Below, piece by piece: positions 6,477-9,055 of a stretch of DNA of 9,055 bases (positions are counted from its first letter, which is position 1; each line of letters begins with the position of its first letter). The notes beneath the pieces were generated by a model. That model made no database searches. It was not told the DNA's origin and saw only the letters and a program-made list of their open reading frames with translations. This DNA comes from Nostoc sp. CHAB 5834. Its GTDB lineage: Bacteria; Cyanobacteriota; Cyanobacteriia; Cyanobacteriales; Nostocaceae. Made by a program: the position numbers and the translations under genes. The stretch covers positions 1 through 9,055 of the forward strand of contig JAIVFU010000203.1 in NCBI GenBank assembly GCA_020829485.1, in the 5' to 3' direction.

Positions 6477-6983
6477 ATGGATACGTGCCATGCTATAAAC
6501 ATCAACATAGCTGCCTTCTCGAAACGCATATTTCTCAAGTTTACCTTCCACCTTAAATCCAAACTTTTGATAGAGATTAATTGCTGGCTCATTGTCTACA
6601 TAGACTGTTAGCTCTAATCGAACAAGGTTTAACCATTTGTCAGCTAGTTCAATCCCGGCATCCATAAGCAACGTGCCAATACCTTGACTCTGCCATTCAT
6701 CATGAACTGCTATGCCAACTCCCCCCACGTGCTTGCGCCTTGGGGAATGAGAATCAATCCAAATATCTAAAGCTCCGACAATTTCATTGTCAGCACAAGC
6801 TACTAAGCTATATAAGTTATTCGACTTTTCGGTGAGTCGTTTCCTCCACATTTCTACTGATGGAAATGGTAACTGCAATGTACCCCAAACAGTTTTTGTT
6901 TGGGCATAAATCTTCTGAATTTCCTTATAGTCGTCTGGCTCAACATGACGTATCTTAATTTCCATAATATTTGCTCTGGTCAT
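6444..6983 (-). CDS. GNAT family N-acetyltransferase, YhhY/AaaT-like
   Basis: The protein has 179 residues from ATG 6983, or 173 from the second ATG at 6965 (MEIKIRHVEPDDY), which fits the usual family N terminus better; neither has a good ribosome binding site. GNAT motif A is present as QSQGIGTLL (98-106), the acetyl-CoA pyrophosphate loop. RLELTVYVDNEPAINLYQKFGF (122-143) is the conserved C-terminal half. The segments TLQLPFPSVEMW, SPRRKHVG and ELTVYVDN closely resemble E. coli YhhY (AaaT), reported to N-acetylate some free amino acids. Acetylation of a small amine or amino acid is therefore the likely activity, with the substrate unknown. The gene converges on the peptidase operon and overlaps its last 33 bp, so it is probably not part of the biosynthetic unit. 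A self-protection role cannot be excluded. Confidence 0.85.
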   Translation of the reverse strand: MTRANIMEIKIRHVEPDDYKEIQKIYAQTKTVWGTLQLPFPSVEMWRKRLTEKSNNLYSLVACADNEIVGALDIWIDSHSPRRKHVGGVGIAVHDEWQSQGIGTLLMDAGIELADKWLNLVRLELTVYVDNEPAINLYQKFGFKVEGKLEKYAFREGSYVDVYSMARIHLPQIVTIESL

Positions 6984-7216
6984 AAAAAATAACAGTAGAG
7001 CTGGATCATTGATTTTTGGCTCACTTCTATCAGCATATACAGGAATTCCTTTTTTAGTAGAGCAATTGGTCGTCTGTGTTCCAGGTCAATTAGGGAGAGC
7101 GATTTTTTTCGGGGGAGATGGCACAGGGAATACGATAAGATGACCCAATGTCAGATTCTGAGCAACTTGTCATCTACCAGCTTCATATTTTTATCCTGGG
7201 CGTCTCGCCATTGGTG
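6984..7216. other. Intergenic region between the acetyltransferase gene and the transposase fragment
   Basis: I find no supported gene here. The part next to 7217 is probably the non-coding end of the decayed IS4-type element. I could not identify its terminal inverted repeat, because the opposite end of that element is missing. A + strand ATG frame of 45 codons (7140-7277) runs into the transposase antisense and is treated as chance. Confidence 0.4.
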
Positions 7217-7602
7217 TCAAGTTAAGGCATCAGCCCAGATGTCAAGAGAGCGAGCAGCCGTTCGTCGGTGGCGTTGACGGACGGCTTTAACCAAGCCCAT
7301 CGAACGATAATATTCGACAAGCCAAGGAATAAGTTTTAACTCAGGGTTAAGTAAAAGTGCGCGGTGAAAAAAATATAAACTGCGAAACACCATTTCCACA
7401 GAAATGCGTTCTAAGGGTTGTTGTAAAGCGATCGCTACATCAACAAATCGTTGAGGACAGCGTAGAAAATCCAAGTAGCATATATTTGCATCTGTACGCC
7501 ATTAGTGCCACCGACCCAGAGATAAGATAAACCCAACAAACGCTTAGTCAATAAAAATGCATCCTCAATCCGCCAACGTCGTCGGTATAGAACCCATTTG
7601 AC
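7217..7602 (-). pseudogene. IS4-family transposase, C-terminal fragment with a frameshift
   Basis: Reading the minus strand down from 7602 gives VKWVLYRRRWRIEDAFLLTK and then a segment including LLGLSYLWVGGTNGVQMQIY. YRRRWRIEDAFLLTK fits the IS4 YREK signature exactly (Y-x2-R-x3-E-x6-K) and includes the catalytic Glu of the DDE triad. That frame ends shortly after FYAVLND. The family sequence resumes one base out of frame as DVAIALQQPLERISVEMVF and runs to a TGA at 7217-7219. A single-base deletion near 7438-7448 explains this. The N-terminal two thirds, with both catalytic Asp residues, are absent. The fragment abuts the IS5 fragment at about 7602-7620. It cannot encode an active transposase. 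Confidence 0.8.
7428..7435. repeat. HIP1 octamer GCGATCGC
   Basis: A second exact copy of the cyanobacterial HIP1 palindrome, inside the IS4-type transposase fragment. It suggests the element is also of cyanobacterial origin. Confidence 0.7.
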
Positions 7603-7604
7603 AT

Positions 7605-8081
7605 CTAAGAAGGTGCTGCAAGCCTCTTAATCATCAACCGAATAAAACAAAGATTAACCTTGGCAGTCGCATTAGTTAAAGTTCTCTCAAAGCTCTTGAC
7701 GAGGATTTTGCATCTTTCCATCCAAGAATTTGACCGCTCAATTACCCATCTTGCTGCAACCGGAACAAACCCAGATTTGCCTTGCGCTTTCTTTTCTTGT
7801 TTTGATGGTTTCGCCGAAAGTTCAAATCTGATTTTCGTCATGAGCTGGGGATAAACCAACTCTTATTCCTCCCTGAGATGTTCAGGATGATAACCGTGGT
7901 CTAGCAGGATGGTGGTCTTGGGAAGATTGACAGGTTTTGACTTGAAATAATCAATATTGAGCGTCAACATTTCAATCAAACCCTTATCATCAGATACATT
8001 CGCTTTGGTGCAGTGAGTAAAGAAGGGAAATCCCAGGGTATCAACGGCTAAATGCCTTTTAATGCCATTAGTCGAGAAAGT
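7605..8081 (-). pseudogene. IS5-family transposase, 5'-truncated and interrupted by a stop codon
   Basis: The minus strand from 8081 reads STNGIKRHLAVDTLGFPFF (with the first codons at the junction), then TTILLDHGYHPEHLREE, where DHG holds the second catalytic Asp. A TAA follows at 7865-7863. After the stop the same frame continues as ELVYPQLMTKIRFEL and GKSGFVPVAARWVIERSN, which carries the catalytic Glu, and ends IRLMIKRLAAPS at a TAG (7607-7605). The stop sits where related proteins continue without a break, so a single-base change such as TTA to TAA fits. About 158 codons remain; the N-terminal half with the first Asp has been lost at the junction with the Rpn gene fragment. It is inactive. 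Confidence 0.8.
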
Positions 8082-8083
8082 AG

Positions 8084-8404
8084 AAACTAATTTCGGGATT
8101 TGTTGATACTTATTTACGGCTGGATGATACTGAGAAGCAGGTTTTTCAAGCGGCTATTAGTACAATGGGATTAGATGAACGGGAGGAAGTTATGGAAATT
8201 GTTACCAGTTGGCAACAGGAAGGTGCGGAAGCCGAACGAAAAAAAGTCATTTCAGGGCTTTTGAAGTTACGATTTGGTAATTTAGATACTGATTTAGAAG
8301 GCATTATTCCATCTTTGTTACAGTTGTCACCAGATGAATATTTGGGCTTAATATTACAGGCTGACCGTGAGGAGTTATTATTGCGTTTTCTAGGACAATC
8401 GTAA
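8084..8404 (+). pseudogene. Rpn-family (recombination-promoting nuclease/putative transposase) gene, 5'-truncated
   Basis: The frame is open from 8084 and reads KLISGFVDTYLRLDDTEKQV, then GLDEREEVMEIVTSW, and ends in the domain LSPDEYLGLILQADREELL before a TAA at 8402-8404. This is the C-terminal portion of cyanobacterial Rpn-like proteins, with a helical linker followed by a DUF4351-like domain. The N-terminal PD-(D/E)XK nuclease domain is missing. An in-frame TAG at 8081-8083 marks the junction with the IS5 fragment, so the full protein cannot be made. Internal ATGs at 8165 (79 codons) and 8192 (70 codons) could still yield the C-terminal domain alone, and the latter has GGAGG 5 nt upstream. 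In E. coli an internally initiated C-terminal Rpn product acts as an antitoxin, so a residual role is possible but unproven. Confidence 0.7.
8182..8186 (+). promoter_or_regulatory. Possible internal ribosome binding site GGAGG in the Rpn-like gene
   Basis: GGAGG is followed by a 5-nt spacer and the in-frame ATG at 8192, where the 213-bp duplicated unit begins. The bases also encode Arg-Glu-Glu, so the match could be a by-product of the protein sequence. Confidence 0.35.
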
Positions 8405-8617
8405 ATGAAAATGGTAACTAGTTGGGAACGAGAAGGTATCCAGAAAGAACGAAGGGCAACTATTACTAAAATTTTAAAGCTGCGCTTTAGGGATATTGAT
8501 GCTTCTTTAGAAGCCATTATTCCCGCTTTGTTACAATTGTCCCCCGATGAATATATGGATTCACTTTTACAAGCTGACCGTGAGGAATTATTATCGCGGT
8601 TTCAAAGGAAATCGTAA
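8192..8617 (+). repeat. Tandem duplication, two units of 213 bp each
   Basis: Unit 1 (8192-8404) and unit 2 (8405-8617) each start with ATG, encode exactly 70 residues and end in TCG TAA, with no bases between them. The two products align without gaps and share 42 of 70 residues by my count. The longest identical blocks are LLQLSPDEY and LQADREELL. The divergence shows the duplication is old, yet both frames remain open. Confidence 0.85.
8405..8617 (+). CDS. Stand-alone Rpn C-terminal (DUF4351-like) domain protein
   Basis: The 70-residue protein contains VTSWEREGIQKERR, a charged helix, followed by ILKLRFRDIDASLEAIIPAL and LSPDEYMDSLLQADREELL, so it corresponds only to the C-terminal domain of Rpn-like proteins. 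The ATG directly follows the TAA of the upstream unit; TAGGA at 8391-8395 with a 9-nt spacer is an acceptable ribosome binding site. A second in-frame ATG is at 8411. No nuclease motif, signal peptide or membrane segment is present. It arose by tandem duplication of the end of the neighbouring Rpn gene. A role as a small regulator or antitoxin of Rpn nucleases is possible from family knowledge, but it may simply be a decaying remnant. Confidence 0.55.
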   Translation: MKMVTSWEREGIQKERRATITKILKLRFRDIDASLEAIIPALLQLSPDEYMDSLLQADREELLSRFQRKS

Positions 8618-8671
8618 TTTGATAAAAGAGGGTGTACTATTTATTACATTCAAATAATCTCCTTTGTCACT

Positions 8672-8938
8672 TCAGTTCAACTCTATATCCTGACTGCTAA
8701 TATGGTGTCCATTGTGTGATAACTCATGTTTTCTATGAAGTAATCGTTCCCTCTCTAAAATCATCGCTTCTAGCTCACTGGCACGTTCTTCTGAAAGTGG
8801 AAATATCTCCTCACCCGTCTGGAGATTACCTCGACAAATCGTCCGCTTACCTTCATTTCGCACAATAAAATCACCACTGGGTTGCACATAAGCAGTCCAA
8901 TGGCTACCAATCTTAAACTGCTCAATTTCATTAGACAC
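8672..8938 (-). CDS. Small hypothetical protein (88 residues)
   Basis: I do not recognise this family by name. The protein begins MSNEIEQFKIGSHWTAYVQP, continues with a likely beta-rich part (GDFIVRNEGKRTICRGNLQTG, about residues 23-43) and ends in a charged helix (LSEERASELEAMILERERLL, 48-67) with a His-rich tail. The balanced composition and clear strand-then-helix pattern make it look like a real protein rather than a shadow. The start is GTG 8938; an in-frame TAG two codons upstream excludes a longer version, and AGGA is only 2 nt away, so initiation looks weak. It converges on the Rpn-domain gene with a 54-bp gap. No cysteine pairs or membrane segments beyond one Cys at residue 35. Confidence 0.5.
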   Translation of the reverse strand: MSNEIEQFKIGSHWTAYVQPSGDFIVRNEGKRTICRGNLQTGEEIFPLSEERASELEAMILERERLLHRKHELSHNGHHISSQDIELN

Positions 8939-8967
8939 GTCCTAAAACTCACAAGCCAATATTTACA

Positions 8968-8990
8968 AGGCTTTGAGACCAAACCTTGCA
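8968..8990. repeat. Imperfect inverted repeat upstream of the small hypothetical gene
   Basis: The arms CAAGGCTTT and AAACCTTG can pair with one bulged base around a 6-nt loop. It lies in the upstream region of the minus-strand gene and has no adjacent U-run, so a regulatory or decayed-repeat origin is as likely as none. Confidence 0.2.
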
Positions 8991-9055
8991 GACTTGTTTT
9001 CAACGTAGCAATCAGCATTTGATATAGTTACCGATAGTTTAGAGGATAAAGATAG

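Noticed and set aside
7140..7277. A 45-codon + strand frame with several Ser, Thr and Cys, considered as a precursor peptide
   Set aside because: Its second half is antisense to the IS4 transposase fragment, it has no ribosome binding site and it is separated from the operon by a gene on the opposite strand.
8770..9018. An 82-codon minus-strand frame overlapping the 88-residue gene
   Set aside because: It runs in another frame of a better candidate and its composition does not look like a folded protein.
1..9055. CRISPR array, tRNA, rRNA or riboswitch
   Set aside because: No regularly spaced repeats, cloverleaf with a CCA-like end, or recognisable RNA motif was seen on either strand.

Overview
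The window looks like chromosomal or plasmid DNA from a filamentous, Nostocales-type cyanobacterium. The base composition is moderately AT-rich, two copies of the HIP1 octamer GCGATCGC are present (78-85 and 7428-7435), and the transposase and Rpn-like remnants on the right read like families that are abundant in Nostoc and its relatives. The genus is an inference; no marker gene is present.

Left edge (1-541): a possible 3' end of an open frame (3-92), then about 450 bases with no convincing gene. This stretch holds a 12-bp perfect palindrome, a TTGACA box and a small GTAC-T-GTAC element before the main operon.

Centre (542-6476, + strand): a five-gene operon that reads as a biosynthetic locus for a ribosomally made, modified peptide (RiPP). 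In order it encodes (1) an HExxH-motif protein of the kind now linked to 2-oxoglutarate-dependent peptide beta-hydroxylation, (2) an E1/ThiF-like cyclodehydratase partner protein with an N-terminal region that could be the leader-binding domain, (3) a YcaO ATP-dependent cyclodehydratase, (4) a JmjC/cupin_8 (FIH-type) Fe(II)/2-oxoglutarate hydroxylase and (5) an S53 sedolisin/kumamolisin-type peptidase with its propeptide. The first four genes overlap or abut (4-nt overlap, 11-nt overlap, 0 nt), which suggests translational coupling. The fifth follows after 61 nt with a strong ribosome binding site. A plausible scheme is that proteins 2 and 3 bind a leader and form azolines from Cys/Ser/Thr, proteins 1 and 4 hydroxylate side chains, and protein 5 matures the product. 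No precursor peptide, azoline dehydrogenase or transporter gene is visible in the window.

Right of the operon: a convergent GNAT acetyltransferase resembling E. coli YhhY/AaaT, whose 3' end overlaps the peptidase gene by 33 bp. Next comes a decayed mobile-element zone. It contains a frameshifted 3' fragment of an IS4-family transposase (7217-7602) joined directly to a 5'-truncated, nonsense-interrupted IS5-family transposase (7605-8081), both on the minus strand. The IS5 piece is fused to the C-terminal part of an Rpn-family (recombination-promoting nuclease) gene on the plus strand (8084-8404). The last 213 bp of that gene are followed by an exact-length (213 bp) tandem duplicate encoding a stand-alone 70-residue protein (8405-8617). 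The window closes with a small minus-strand conserved-looking hypothetical gene (8672-8938) and about 115 bases of non-coding sequence.
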